From Leifsonia williamsii (GTDB taxonomy: Bacteria; Actinomycetota; Actinomycetes; Actinomycetales; Microbacteriaceae): a stretch of 64,000 nt of DNA. The translations under genes and the position numbers were made by a program. The stretch covers positions 1,488,001-1,552,000 of the forward strand of contig NZ_JAROCF010000001.1 in NCBI RefSeq assembly GCF_030433685.1, in the 5' to 3' direction. The notes below the pieces were generated by a model. The model had not been told where the DNA came from and searched no databases. It worked only from the letters and a program-made list of their open reading frames with translations. Positions 8,471 to 17,060 of the stretch are shown here, one piece after another. The first letter of the stretch is position 1; each line of letters opens with the position of its first letter.

Positions 8471-9058
8471 ATGGAGACCATCCAGGGCCAGGACTGGTAC
8501 GGCCGCGAACTCGACGGCGTCGAGTACACCGGGGTCGAGTTCATCGACCTCGACCTGACCGAGGCGAAGACGGAGGGTGCGGTCTTCACGGACTGCACCT
8601 TCCGTCGCGTCCGGTTCAACGTGAGCGAGCACACCGACTCCGCCTTCGTGAACTGCCGCTTCGAGTACTGCAACCTCTTCGACGCGACCTTCCGGCGCTG
8701 CAAGCTCACCGGCAGCACGTTCACCGCGTGCGAGTTCCCGCTGCTGACGGTCGAGGGCGGCTCCTGGGCGTTCGTCGGCCTCAGCCGCGCCGAGCTGACC
8801 GGCGTGACATTCACCGGCGTGCGCCTCCGGGAGGCGGACCTCAGCGGCGCGGTCTGCACCGACGCCGTCCTCACCGGCTGCGACCTCTCCGCCGCCGAGC
8901 TCAGCGGCGCCGACCTCACGGGTGCCGACCTCACCGGCAGCGACCTGACGGGCATCGAGTGGGACGACGTCATCCTCCGCGGCGCCACCATCGACGAGCG
9001 CCAGGCCGTGGCGCTCGCCGAGGCGCAGGGGATGATCGTCGTCGCCTCCCACAACTGA
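8471..9058 (+). CDS. Pentapeptide-repeat protein, MfpA/Qnr-like
   Basis: 195 residues built almost wholly of pentapeptide repeats (centre Leu/Phe: CTFRR, CRFEY, CKLTG, then ADLSG, ADLTG, SDLTG), expected to form a right-handed quadrilateral beta helix. Layout resembles mycobacterial MfpA (183 aa) and Qnr: short N-terminus, a break near residues 90-100 (FPLLTVEGGSW), a second coil, and the C-terminal capping segment DERQAVALAEAQG, close to the MfpA/Qnr dimer-helix region. MfpA-type proteins mimic DNA and bind gyrase, lowering fluoroquinolone sensitivity. The gene is monocistronic with a leaderless -10 box. MfpA-like function is inference by resemblance; many pentapeptide proteins have other roles. 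Confidence 0.8.
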   Translation: METIQGQDWYGRELDGVEYTGVEFIDLDLTEAKTEGAVFTDCTFRRVRFNVSEHTDSAFVNCRFEYCNLFDATFRRCKLTGSTFTACEFPLLTVEGGSWAFVGLSRAELTGVTFTGVRLREADLSGAVCTDAVLTGCDLSAAELSGADLTGADLTGSDLTGIEWDDVILRGATIDERQAVALAEAQGMIVVASHN

Positions 9059-9104
9059 CTCAGCAGCTCAGAACTGACCGGGAGGCGACGACCGACCGGG
9101 GCCG

Positions 9105-9776
9105 TCAGGCGACCTCCTTCACCTCCCCGTGCTTGAGGTGCAGGCGGCGCTGCGCCCGCTTCGCCACGGCGGAGTCGTGGGTGACGATCACCACGGTCAG
9201 GCCGCGATCGCGCCACAGCCCCTCCAGCAGCTCCATGATCTCGTCGCGGGTCTCCTCGTCGAGGTTGCCGGTGGGCTCGTCCGCCAGCAGCACCTCCGGG
9301 TTCTTCACCAGCGCGCGGGCGATCGCGACGCGCTGCTGCTGACCGCCCGACAGCTCGGACGGCAGGTGGTTGCCGCGATCGGCGAGGCCGACCGAGGCCA
9401 GCGCCTCCGCCGCCCGCCGCTTGCGCTCCTCACCGCTCACCCGCAGCGGGGCGAGCGCGGTCTCGACGTTCTCCTGCGCGGTGAGCGTCGGGATCAGATT
9501 GAAGCCCTGGAAGACGAAGCCGATCTCCTTCGCGCGCACGGCGGTGAGGCGGCCGTCGCGCTGCCCGGAGAGGCTGGAGGCGCCGAGCTCGATCGACCCG
9601 GAGGTCGGCCGGTCGAGCGCGCCGAGCATCTGCAGCAGCGTCGACTTGCCGCCGCCGGTCGGACCCTGGATCGCGACGAGCTGGCCGTCGGGGATCTCGA
9701 GGCTGACGTCCTTCAGCGCGACGACCTCGCGCTTGGACTGGCTGTACTTCTTGGTGACGTTGGTGAGCGTGTACAC
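9105..9776 (-). CDS. ABC transporter ATP-binding protein, MacB/LolD type
   Basis: 223-residue ATPase with Walker A GPTGGGKST (about 38-46), Q-loop FQGFNLIPTL, signature LSGGQQQRVAIARAL and Walker B LLADEPTGNLD. The QQQR signature and its size are those of the MacB/LolD/YtrE group that pairs with FtsX-like permeases. The start is the GTG at 9776, 5 nt after GAAGGAGA; the longer frame upstream has no comparable site. It lies 38 nt after the permease gene, which it serves. The pair is divergent from a two-component system, a layout common for peptide or cell-envelope-stress exporters. Confidence 0.92.
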   Translation of the reverse strand: MYTLTNVTKKYSQSKREVVALKDVSLEIPDGQLVAIQGPTGGGKSTLLQMLGALDRPTSGSIELGASSLSGQRDGRLTAVRAKEIGFVFQGFNLIPTLTAQENVETALAPLRVSGEERKRRAAEALASVGLADRGNHLPSELSGGQQQRVAIARALVKNPEVLLADEPTGNLDEETRDEIMELLEGLWRDRGLTVVIVTHDSAVAKRAQRRLHLKHGEVKEVA

Positions 9777-9814
9777 GGTGGTCTCCTTCGTGTGTGTGGG
9801 AAGCGGTGGGCGGG

Positions 9815-11371
9815 TCAGGCGACCGAGCGCAGGGCCGCGGCCGGGCGCAGGCGGGAGGCACGCCATCCGCCGATGGCGCCGGCGATCAGACCGCCGAGCA
9901 CGGCCAGCGCGACCGCGCCGACGATGATCCAGAGGGTGACCGGCGCGTGCAGCACGACGTCCGTGGTGGATGCGGCCGCCTGCCGTGCCGCGGCGAAGCC
10001 GCCCCCGCCGAAGCCGCCGCCGGGCGCGTTCGTCGCCGCGGTGCCGGCAGCGCCGCCAGCGCCGCCCGCCGCTCCCGCGCCCTGACCGGCAGCGCGGCCG
10101 ACGCCGGTGCTCACGCTGCCGGTCAGGGTGGGCGCCACCAGGTTCACGATCAGCACGCCGAGAAGGCCGACCGCGACGCCGATGACGCCGCCGATGACGC
10201 CCTGGACGACCGACTCGCCGGCCACCTGCCCGACGATGCGCCGATTGGACCAGCCGATCGCCTTGAGCGTGCCGAACTCGCGGGTGCGCCGGGTGACGCC
10301 GGAGATGGTGAAGAGGATGGCGATCAGGAACGCGGCCGCGAGCACGATCACCGAGAGCCAGGTGCCGAGGCTCGCGACGAGCGTGCCGGCGCTGCCGAGC
10401 GAGCCGGAGACGCTGGAGGCGAGGTCGGCCTGCGTGCTGACCGTCGCGCCGGAGACGGCCTTGGTCAGGTCCGCCTTGATCTGCGCGATATCTCCGGAGG
10501 AGGCGGCGGTGATGTAGATGGACGAGATCTTGTCGGTCTGTCCCGACAGCTTCTGGGCGACGTCCAGCGGGATGTACGCATTAGAGGCCGTGGTGGCGTC
10601 CGAGCCGCTGGCGCTGACGATGCCGACCACCTCGAAGGAGGTGCCGCCGATGGTGACGGTGTCGCCGACGGCCTTGCTCGCGGACTTGGCGTAGCTCGCG
10701 TCGAGCACCACGACATCCTTCCCCGCGTCGGCCTTGGTGAACGTGCGCCCGTCGGCGAGCGTGACCGAGGCGAGCGGGCCGACCGACTCGCCGGCCGGAT
10801 CGAGGCCGAGCACCGAGAACGAGTCCACGTTGAACGAGCTGCCGCCGGCGCCGTCCGCACCTCCCGTGGGTGCCGGCTGGGGAACGGTGGTGTCGCCGGA
10901 CGCGCCGCCGCCCTTGCCGCGCTCCGACCGCAGCTGCTGGAAGTCGGGGAGGGTGCCGCTGAAGCTCATGTTGTTGAGGGCGAGCACACCGGCCGCGGCC
11001 GACACGTTGTCCACCTTCTTCGCGGTGGCGAGGGTGGAGGCGTCCATCACACTTGTCCCGCGCTCCGGCTCCAGCCGCGAGGTGTCGACGCTGCGGCCGC
11101 TCCCGGTGTCGGTTCCGGCGTCGGCCCCGAAGTCGAAGCGGCCGCCGCCGGCCTGCGGGGTGCCGCTGCCCGCCGTCGCCGGCATGGAGACGGTGATGTC
11201 GGTCCCGACGCCGTAGACCGATTGCAGCACGCTGGCCTGCGCCTCCTTCACGCCGGCCGACACCGCGTTCACGATGATCACCAGCGCGATCGCGAGGGCC
11301 ATGCCGATCGCGATGATGACCGTCTGCTTGCGGCGATTGAGCAGTTCTCGCCTGAGGTACGTCCCGAACAT
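9815..11371 (-). CDS. ABC transporter permease, FtsX/MacB type, with Gly/Ala-rich loop
   Basis: 518-residue permease. One N-terminal membrane helix (about 18-40, TVIIAIGMALAIALVIIV) is followed by a large extracytoplasmic MacB-periplasmic-core domain (about 45-300). Three C-terminal helices follow, starting near LSVIVLAAAFLIAILFTI, with the FtsX segment TLKAIGWSNRRI between helices. Two low-complexity insertions stand out: a Gly/Asp/Thr-rich stretch near residues 65-100, and a Gly/Ala-rich stretch (about 405-450) between the last two helices, outside the membrane. It forms the transporter with the ATPase downstream. Substrate unknown; antimicrobial peptides or lipids are likely classes. Confidence 0.88.
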   Translation of the reverse strand: MFGTYLRRELLNRRKQTVIIAIGMALAIALVIIVNAVSAGVKEAQASVLQSVYGVGTDITVSMPATAGSGTPQAGGGRFDFGADAGTDTGSGRSVDTSRLEPERGTSVMDASTLATAKKVDNVSAAAGVLALNNMSFSGTLPDFQQLRSERGKGGGASGDTTVPQPAPTGGADGAGGSSFNVDSFSVLGLDPAGESVGPLASVTLADGRTFTKADAGKDVVVLDASYAKSASKAVGDTVTIGGTSFEVVGIVSASGSDATTASNAYIPLDVAQKLSGQTDKISSIYITAASSGDIAQIKADLTKAVSGATVSTQADLASSVSGSLGSAGTLVASLGTWLSVIVLAAAFLIAILFTISGVTRRTREFGTLKAIGWSNRRIVGQVAGESVVQGVIGGVIGVAVGLLGVLIVNLVAPTLTGSVSTGVGRAAGQGAGAAGGAGGAAGTAATNAPGGGFGGGGFAAARQAAASTTDVVLHAPVTLWIIVGAVALAVLGGLIAGAIGGWRASRLRPAAALRSVA

Positions 11372-11547
11372 GTGCTTCCGTCTCGTGTCGTAGTGGATGT
11401 GACGATCGGGACGCTAGGGTTGTGGCTTTTCGCCGCGCTGTGGCGTGGCTATGGGTGCGCTGTGACGCGGGAGGCGACGCTCTCAGACTGTCCATAGGTT
11501 TCACAAAGGAGGCGTTGAAGCGCCTCCTCATAATGGGAAAGGTGACC

Positions 11548-12303
11548 ATGAATGCCCGCGCCGCCACCAGCGCCTCCAGCCAGCCCCGCGTCCTGCTCCG
11601 TCGTGCCGACGGCAGCTCCATCCGGGTGCTCGTCGTCGATGACGAGTCGACCCTCACCGACCTGCTGGCGATGGCCCTCCACTACGAGGACTGGGAGGTG
11701 CGCACGGCCTCCACGGGTCAGCAGGCCCTGCAGCTCTCGCGCGAGTTCAAGCCCGACGTCGTCGTGCTCGACATCATGCTGCCCGACATCGACGGCCTCC
11801 AAGTGCTCTCCCGGATGCGCGCCGACGGCAACGAGGCGCCGGTGCTCTTCCTGACCGCGAAGGACTCGCTCGATGACCGCATCGCCGGGCTCACCGCCGG
11901 CGGCGACGACTACGTCACCAAGCCGTTCAGCCTGGAGGAGCTGGTGGCGCGCCTCCGCGGGCTGCTCCGGCGCTCCCGGGCCGCGGTCGCCGACCAGGAC
12001 GACCCCGTGCTCATCGTCGGCGACCTCGTGCTCGACGAGGACAGCTACGAGGTCCACCGCGACGGCGAGCCGATCCAGCTCACGGCGACCGAGTTCGAGC
12101 TGCTGCGCTTCCTCATGCGCAACCCGCGCCGCGTGCTGAGCAAGGCGCAGATCCTCGACCGGGTGTGGAGCTACGACTTCGGTGGCTCCTCCAGCGTGGT
12201 CGAGCTGTACATCTCTTATCTGCGCAAGAAGATCGACGCCGGCCGCGCCCCGATGATCCACACCGTGCGCGGCGCGGGCTACATGGTGAAGGCGGCGCAG
12301 TGA
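11548..12303 (+). CDS. OmpR/PhoB-family response regulator
   Basis: 251-residue response regulator. The receiver domain (about 28-145) has acidic pair DDE near 37-39, phospho-acceptor Asp75 in VVLDIML, Thr in FLTAKD and Lys in YVTKPF. The C-terminal winged helix (about 160-250) has TATEFELLRFLMRNPRRVLSK and VRGAGYMVK. The ATG at 11548 has GGGAAAGG 5 nt upstream; in-frame alternatives are ATG 11533 and TTG 11515, the latter too close to GGAGG at 11508-11512. A GTG kinase start overlaps its stop. It is divergent from the MacB-like exporter, its likely target. Confidence 0.93.
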   Translation: MNARAATSASSQPRVLLRRADGSSIRVLVVDDESTLTDLLAMALHYEDWEVRTASTGQQALQLSREFKPDVVVLDIMLPDIDGLQVLSRMRADGNEAPVLFLTAKDSLDDRIAGLTAGGDDYVTKPFSLEELVARLRGLLRRSRAAVADQDDPVLIVGDLVLDEDSYEVHRDGEPIQLTATEFELLRFLMRNPRRVLSKAQILDRVWSYDFGGSSSVVELYISYLRKKIDAGRAPMIHTVRGAGYMVKAAQ

Positions 12304-13883
12304 CCGCAGCCCGCCCGACGGCCGCTCCCGGCACGGGCGGGATGCGCGAGCGCTTCGACCGGTTCCGCCGCTTCCGCTCCTGGACGCTGCGCAGCCGGGT
12401 GGTGCTCGTCGTCGTCGCGATGCTCGCCGTGCTCGGCGCGGTGATCGGCACGGTCAGCGTCTTCGCATTGCAGGGCTACCTCATGCAGCGGCTGGACGGC
12501 CAGCTCACGTCCGCGCTCGAACGCGGGCAGCACGCCGCCGACCGCATCAACGGCGGCGGCCCCACCATCCCCGACGCGGCCGGCGTCGTCGCGACGCCCG
12601 GTCAGCAGACCGGCACGCTCGGCGCGGTCCGCAGGGAGAACGGCGGGCTGCTGTTCCCACCGGTGATCCTCGCCGACCGCACGAGCGCGGCGAACCAGCC
12701 CCTCCAGCCGGAGCAGGTCCCGATCAACGCGCTCGCGCTGCTCAAGGTGCCCTCCGACGCGCAGCCGCGCACGGTCGACCTCGGCTCCTCGCTGGGCTCG
12801 TACCGCATCGCTGCGGCCGAGCTGCAGAACGGCGACAGCGTCATCATCGGCCTGCCGCTGAGCGACGTGAACGCGACGGTCGGGAGGCTCGCGCTGGTCA
12901 TCCTGCTCGTCACGCTCTCCGGGCTCATCTTCGCGTTCCTGATCGCGAGCTTCGTCGTCCGCCTGGCGATGCGGCCGCTGGAGCGGGTGGCCGACACCGC
13001 GGAGCAGGTCGCCGGCATGCCGCTCGACCGCGGCGATGTCGCGCTGTCGGTCCGCGTGCCCGAGGAGGACACCGACCCGCACACCGAGGTCGGCAAGGTC
13101 GGCTCCGCGCTCAACAACATGCTCGGCCACGTCGCGTCCGCGCTCACCGCCCGCCAGGCCAGCGAGCAGAAGGTGCGCCAGTTCGTCGCCGACGCGAGCC
13201 ACGAGCTGCGCACCCCGCTCGCCTCGATCCGCGGCTACGCGGAGCTCACCCGCCGGGCGCCGCACGAGCTCCCGGGAGACGTCACGCACTCCATCGGCCG
13301 GATCGAGTCGGAGGCGACGCGCATGACCTCCCTCGTGGAGGACCTCCTGCTGCTGGCCCGGCTCGACGAGGGCCGTGAGCTGGACCGCGACCCGGTCGAC
13401 CTCTCCCTCCTGCTGATCGACGCCCTGAGCGACGCCCACGCCGCCGGCCCCGGCCACGAGTGGCGGATCGAGCTGCCCGACGAGCCGGTGGAGGTGCTCG
13501 GCGACGCGCCCCGCCTCCACCAGGTGGTCGTCAACCTCCTCGCCAACGCGCGCGTGCACACGCCGGAGGGCACAGTCGTGACCGTCGGGCTGTCGGTCGA
13601 CGAGGCTGCTCAGCGCGCGGTCGTCACCGTCGCGGACACCGGCCCCGGCATCCCCGAGGAGCTGCAGAAGACCCTGTTCGAGCGCTTCGCGCGCGGCGAC
13701 AGCTCCCGCAACCGCGCCACCGGCTCCACCGGTCTGGGGCTCGCGATCGTCCGGGCGGTGGTGGAGGCGCACGCAGGGGAGGTCTCCGTGCACAGCGTCC
13801 CGGGCGACACGGTGTTCACGGTGTCGCTGCCCCTGATGCCTCAGCCGGCCGCCGATTTGCGCCCGCCCGCGACCGTCGCGTAA
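12300..13883 (+). CDS. Sensor histidine kinase
   Basis: 527-residue kinase starting with a GTG that overlaps the regulator stop by 4 nt. Membrane helices are at about 32-55 and 198-222. The roughly 140-residue extracytoplasmic sensor between them is proline/glycine-rich without a recognised fold. HAMP follows, then HisKA with FVADASHELRTPL (His301), and HATPase with NLLANARVHT, DTGPGIP and GSTGLGLAIV. It is a cognate pair with the regulator. By position it probably senses envelope stress or the substrate of the divergent exporter (inference). Confidence 0.93.
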   Translation: MTAARPTAAPGTGGMRERFDRFRRFRSWTLRSRVVLVVVAMLAVLGAVIGTVSVFALQGYLMQRLDGQLTSALERGQHAADRINGGGPTIPDAAGVVATPGQQTGTLGAVRRENGGLLFPPVILADRTSAANQPLQPEQVPINALALLKVPSDAQPRTVDLGSSLGSYRIAAAELQNGDSVIIGLPLSDVNATVGRLALVILLVTLSGLIFAFLIASFVVRLAMRPLERVADTAEQVAGMPLDRGDVALSVRVPEEDTDPHTEVGKVGSALNNMLGHVASALTARQASEQKVRQFVADASHELRTPLASIRGYAELTRRAPHELPGDVTHSIGRIESEATRMTSLVEDLLLLARLDEGRELDRDPVDLSLLLIDALSDAHAAGPGHEWRIELPDEPVEVLGDAPRLHQVVVNLLANARVHTPEGTVVTVGLSVDEAAQRAVVTVADTGPGIPEELQKTLFERFARGDSSRNRATGSTGLGLAIVRAVVEAHAGEVSVHSVPGDTVFTVSLPLMPQPAADLRPPATVA

Positions 13884-14024
13884 GCTACCCGGAGCCGAAG
13901 ACCGCTGGTCGACGTGTCCGCACGTCCGAAGTCCCACTCAGGTGGAGGCCCGCGCAGGTGTATGAAGTCAGTCTCGCAGTTCTCTGCGTCGCCAGCTCCG
14001 TGCCCTGCGCCGGAGCTTTTTTCT
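13881..14024 (+). promoter_or_regulatory. Ribosomal protein L10 leader with attenuator hairpin
   Basis: The roughly 200-nt leader before rplJ carries the conserved actinobacterial L10-leader features: a CCGAAGACCGCTGG block near 13895, CCCACTCAGGTGGAGG near 13932 and a terminator-like hairpin just ahead of the gene. Its stem is AGCTCCG (13994-14000) with CGGAGCT (14011-14017), running into a T-rich stretch to 14024. A possible -10 TAAGCT (13881-13886) overlaps the kinase stop codon. L10(L12)4 binding to such leaders represses the operon in other bacteria. Confidence 0.75.
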
Positions 14025-14090
14025 TTGCCAGCGGTCGAGGTGCGCACATCGCTCCCGCGGTGTGCGACGAAGATGATTGAGGAGTAGGCC

Positions 14091-14606
14091 ATGGCGAACA
14101 AGGAAGCCACGGTTGCCGAGCTCGAGGGACTGTTCGAGAGCTCGACCGCCGTTCTGCTGACCGAGTACCGCGGTCTCACTGTTGCTCAGCTCAAGACGCT
14201 GCGCAAGTCCATCAGTGAGCACGCGACGTACGCCGTGGTGAAGAACACGCTGACCAAGATCGCGGCCAACAACAAGGGCATCTCGTCGTTCGACGAGGAG
14301 CTCGCTGGCCCGTCCGCGATCGCCTTCGTGCACGGTGACCCGGTCGCCGTCGCGAAGTCGCTGCGTGACTTCGCCAAGGCAAACCCTCTGCTGGTGGTCA
14401 AGGGCGGTTACTTCGACGGTAACCCGCTGACCGCAGAAGAGGTAGGCAAGCTCGCCGACCTCGAGTCCCGTGAGGTTCTGCTGGCCAAGCTGGCCGGCGC
14501 CTTCAAGGCCTCGCTGTTCGGAGCCGCATATCTGTTCAACGCACCGCTCTCGAAGGCCGTTCGCACGGTCGACGCGCTGCGTGAGAAGCAGGAGTCCGCT
14601 GCCTGA
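14091..14606 (+). CDS. rplJ: 50S ribosomal protein L10
   Basis: 171-residue L10, the stalk base that binds 23S rRNA and L7/L12 dimers. Starts [18 protein letters not shown], with the typical [14 protein letters not shown] and GGYFDG segments. The C-terminal alanine-rich helix that carries L7/L12 is present. The ribosome-binding site TGAGGAGT precedes the ATG. It forms an operon with rplL 53 nt downstream and is preceded by the L10 leader, so it is probably autoregulated. Confidence 0.98.
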   Translation: MANKEATVAELEGLFESSTAVLLTEYRGLTVAQLKTLRKSISEHATYAVVKNTLTKIAANNKGISSFDEELAGPSAIAFVHGDPVAVAKSLRDFAKANPLLVVKGGYFDGNPLTAEEVGKLADLESREVLLAKLAGAFKASLFGAAYLFNAPLSKAVRTVDALREKQESAA

Positions 14607-14659
14607 GTCCTTCGGGATCCAGTACGCGGTGAGTAACCACACACACTAAGGAGAGAACA

Positions 14660-15049
14660 ATGGCAAAGCTTTCGACTGAGGAGCTGCTCGAGGCGTTCAA
14701 GGAGCTCACCCTGATCGAGCTCAGCGAGTTCGTCAAGGCGTTCGAGGAGACCTTCGAGGTCACCGCCGCCGCCCCCGTCGCCGTGGCCGCCCCGGCCGCC
14801 GGTGGCGCCGGTGCCGCCGCTGAGGAGGTCGAGGAGAAGGACTCGTTCGACGTCGTCCTCGAGGCCGCCGGTGACAAGAAGATCCAGGTCATCAAGGAGG
14901 TGCGCGCCCTCACCAGCCTCGGCCTCGGTGAGGCGAAGGCCCTCGTTGACGGCGCTCCGAGCACCGTGCTCGAGGGTGCCAACAAGGAGACCGCTGAGAA
15001 GGCCAAGGCCCAGCTCGAAGAGGCTGGCGCCACCATCACCCTCAAGTAG
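14660..15049 (+). CDS. rplL: 50S ribosomal protein L7/L12
   Basis: 129-residue stalk protein that recruits translational GTPases. The N-terminal dimerisation domain (about 1-35) is followed by an Ala/Pro/Gly hinge (36-56) and the C-terminal factor-binding domain with [20 protein letters not shown] and [12 protein letters not shown] strong AAGGAGAG site precedes the ATG. It is the second gene of the rplJ-rplL operon. Length is normal for actinobacteria. Confidence 0.98.
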   Translation: MAKLSTEELLEAFKELTLIELSEFVKAFEETFEVTAAAPVAVAAPAAGGAGAAAEEVEEKDSFDVVLEAAGDKKIQVIKEVRALTSLGLGEAKALVDGAPSTVLEGANKETAEKAKAQLEEAGATITLK

Positions 15050-15151
15050 TCGACGCCCTTCGGGGCTCTTCTACCGAAAGGCTGATCGGCCGCCGCGCTC
15101 GCTGAGCGCAGCACGACGCGGACTCCTCCCGTAAGAGAGTGTCCGCGTTGT

Positions 15152-15187
15152 GGAGGGCGTCGCCCCCATGACGGGGCGGCGCCCTCC
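15152..15187 (+). terminator. Candidate terminator after rplL
   Basis: GGAGGGCG-CGCCC pairs with GGGGCG-CGCCCTCC around a short loop (CATGA). This is a very GC-rich stem about 100 nt after rplL. No long T-run follows, so Rho assistance or a non-canonical actinobacterial terminator is likely. The rest of 15050-15318 holds no gene I can support. Confidence 0.5.
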
Positions 15188-15318
15188 CTGCGTTAACGCG
15201 TGGTTCGCGTGCGCGGGGGAGGTGCGGTTCCGGTGCGCGGGTGCTCACCCACCCGCGTCCGATCACGCCTGCCCGCGTGGATCGGTGTGCAAGGACGCAT
15301 CACCGAAAGAGAATCACC

Positions 15319-15462
15319 ATGAATACCAGCCAGTGGCGTGCGTACGCCGCTCACCTGCGCGGACTGGCCTCCGCGCTGCTCCACGGGGACGACCGCGACA
15401 GCGGCTCGCACCCGCCGGATCTGTGCCGCAGGACCCTGCTCTACGACCGGTACCTGCGGTGA
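15319..15462 (+). CDS. Small hypothetical protein (47 aa)
   Basis: Starts MNTSQWRAYAAHLRGLAS with an AAAGAGAA site 6 nt upstream, and ends in ...RRTLLYDRYLR. It is soluble and basic, with one Cys and no membrane segment or known motif. A strong 14-bp hairpin begins 14 nt after the stop, so it looks like a complete monocistronic unit. It is too short for confident coding statistics; peptide evidence or conservation would decide. I do not recognise it. Confidence 0.5.
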   Translation: MNTSQWRAYAAHLRGLASALLHGDDRDSGSHPPDLCRRTLLYDRYLR

Positions 15463-15476
15463 CCAGCTGACACGAC

Positions 15477-15508
15477 GGACCGGCGTCGCCCTCGGGCGGC
15501 GCCGGTCC
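15477..15508. terminator. Hairpin terminator, possibly bidirectional
   Basis: A 14-bp stem (15477-15490 with 15495-15508, one G-T pair) closes a CTCG tetraloop and is followed by TTTCG on the plus strand. It lies between the small ORF and the converging amino-acid permease gene and could serve both. Confidence 0.7.
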
Positions 15509-15541
15509 TTTCGTCGTTCCGGGAGGCGCAGTCGGTGGACG

Positions 15542-17014
15542 TCACCGCGCGAGCCGCTCCAACTCGGGGTCGTCGTCGCGGACCGCCGGAGCACGTGCTG
15601 CCACGCGGCCACGCACCGCGAACCAGCCGATGAACAGCAGTGGCACGATGATGACCGCCGCTGCGGCCACGGTCAGCGTGCCGGTCGGCCAGTCCAGCAG
15701 GAGGAGCAGGGCGACGAAGCCCAGGAAGCCGAAGGTGAGGTAGCCGGTCCACGGCGCTCCCGGCATCCGGAACGCCGGCCGCGGCAGCACGCCCGCGCGC
15801 GACAACCGGCGCAGCCGCAACTGGCACGCCACGATGACGCCCCAGGTGAACAGCAGGCCGATGGAGGTCAGGTTGATCCCGATCTCGAACGCGTCGTCGG
15901 GCACGACGACGTTGAGCCCGACCCCGACGAGTGCCACGGCCGCCGTGACGAGGATGCCGCCGTACGGCACTCCCGACCTGTTCATGCGGGCGGCGAACGC
16001 CGGCCCCGCACCGCGCTCCGCCAGCGACCGTGCGATGCGTCCGGTGGAGTAGAAGCCCGCGTTCAGTGACGACAGCGCCGCCGTGAGCACGACGAGATTC
16101 ATCACGGTGTCGGCTCCCTGCACGCCGATCGAGGCGAAGAACGTGACGAAGGGGCTCTCGCCGGCGCTGTACGCCGACGACGGCAGCAGCAGCGACAGCA
16201 GCAGCACCGAGCCGACGTAGAACACGGCGATGCGCAGGATGACCGTGTTGATCGCGCGCGGCATCGTGCGCTCGGGGTCGGGCGTCTCACCGGCTGCCGT
16301 GCCGACCAGCTCGATGGCGCCGTAGGCGAAGACGACGCCCTGCATGACGAGGACGAGCGGCAGGGCGCCGAAGGGGAACATCCCTCCCTGGTCGGCGATC
16401 ATCCCGAAGCCGGGCGTGCGGCCGGCCACTGGAGTGCCGGTGACGACGAGAACCGTGCCGACCACGAGGAAGGCGACGAGCGCGCCCACCTTGATCAGGG
16501 CGAACCAGAACTCCAGCTCGCCGAACACGGTGACCGAGAGGAGGTTGAGGCTCAGCACGACCGCGAGCGCGAGCAGCGCGAATACCCACTGCGGCACCTG
16601 CGCGAAGAAGGGCACGTAGCGGCCGAAGAAGGCGAGGTACAGCGCGACGGCGGTCACGTCGACGATCGCGATCATCGCCCAGTACATCCAGTAGACCCAG
16701 CCGGTCACGAAGGCGAGGCGCTCGCCGAAGAACTCGCGGGCGTACGAGACGAACGAGCCGGAGTCCGGCCGGTGCAGGACCAGCTCGCCGAGGGCGCGCA
16801 GGATCAGGAAGGCGAAGACGCCGCACACGGCGTAGGCGATGAGCAGCGAGGGGCCTGCCGAGTGGAGGCGGCCGCCGGCCCCGAGGAACAGCCCGGTGCC
16901 GATGGCGCCGCCCACCGCCATCATCTGGATGTGGCGGCGCTTGAGGCCCTTGCGATAGCCGCCGGTGTGCTCGTCGTCGAGGCGCGGAGCGGAGGAAGAA
17001 CTGTGCATCTGCAC
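15542..17014 (-). CDS. Amino acid permease, AAT (CycA/GabP-like) family
   Basis: 490-residue APC-superfamily importer, about 12 membrane helices. Family hallmarks are [21 protein letters not shown] (helix 1; the GAIGTGLF unwound substrate site) and [19 protein letters not shown] at helix 2-3. It resembles D-Ser/D-Ala/Gly, GABA and aromatic amino acid permeases; substrate cannot be assigned. A second ATG two codons in is equally possible as start. It lies 46 nt downstream of a LacI gene on the same strand. A strong inverted repeat sits 13 nt before its start. Confidence 0.9.
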   Translation of the reverse strand: MQMHSSSSAPRLDDEHTGGYRKGLKRRHIQMMAVGGAIGTGLFLGAGGRLHSAGPSLLIAYAVCGVFAFLILRALGELVLHRPDSGSFVSYAREFFGERLAFVTGWVYWMYWAMIAIVDVTAVALYLAFFGRYVPFFAQVPQWVFALLALAVVLSLNLLSVTVFGELEFWFALIKVGALVAFLVVGTVLVVTGTPVAGRTPGFGMIADQGGMFPFGALPLVLVMQGVVFAYGAIELVGTAAGETPDPERTMPRAINTVILRIAVFYVGSVLLLSLLLPSSAYSAGESPFVTFFASIGVQGADTVMNLVVLTAALSSLNAGFYSTGRIARSLAERGAGPAFAARMNRSGVPYGGILVTAAVALVGVGLNVVVPDDAFEIGINLTSIGLLFTWGVIVACQLRLRRLSRAGVLPRPAFRMPGAPWTGYLTFGFLGFVALLLLLDWPTGTLTVAAAAVIIVPLLFIGWFAVRGRVAARAPAVRDDDPELERLAR

Positions 17015-17026
17015 ATGAAACCATTG

Positions 17027-17049
17027 CGCGTATGGAATACCAATACGCG
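17027..17049. promoter_or_regulatory. Inverted repeat before the amino acid permease
   Basis: CGCGTAT (17027-17033) and ATACGCG (17043-17049) are perfect 7-bp arms around GGAATACCA, itself partly palindromic. At 13-35 nt upstream of the permease start it could be an operator or a 5' leader hairpin. Neither the arms nor centre resembles the neighbouring LacI box (TTTCGG/CCGAAA). Confidence 0.5.
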
Positions 17050-17060
17050 TTCTGGGGCGA

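Noticed and set aside
9105..9776. Unusual Walker A GPTGGGKST as a sign of a defective ATPase
   Set aside because: It still fits GxxGxGKS/T, and the Q-loop, signature and Walker B are canonical.
12279..13937. 552-codon antisense frame over the histidine kinase
   Set aside because: Shadow of a kinase with complete HisKA and HATPase motifs.
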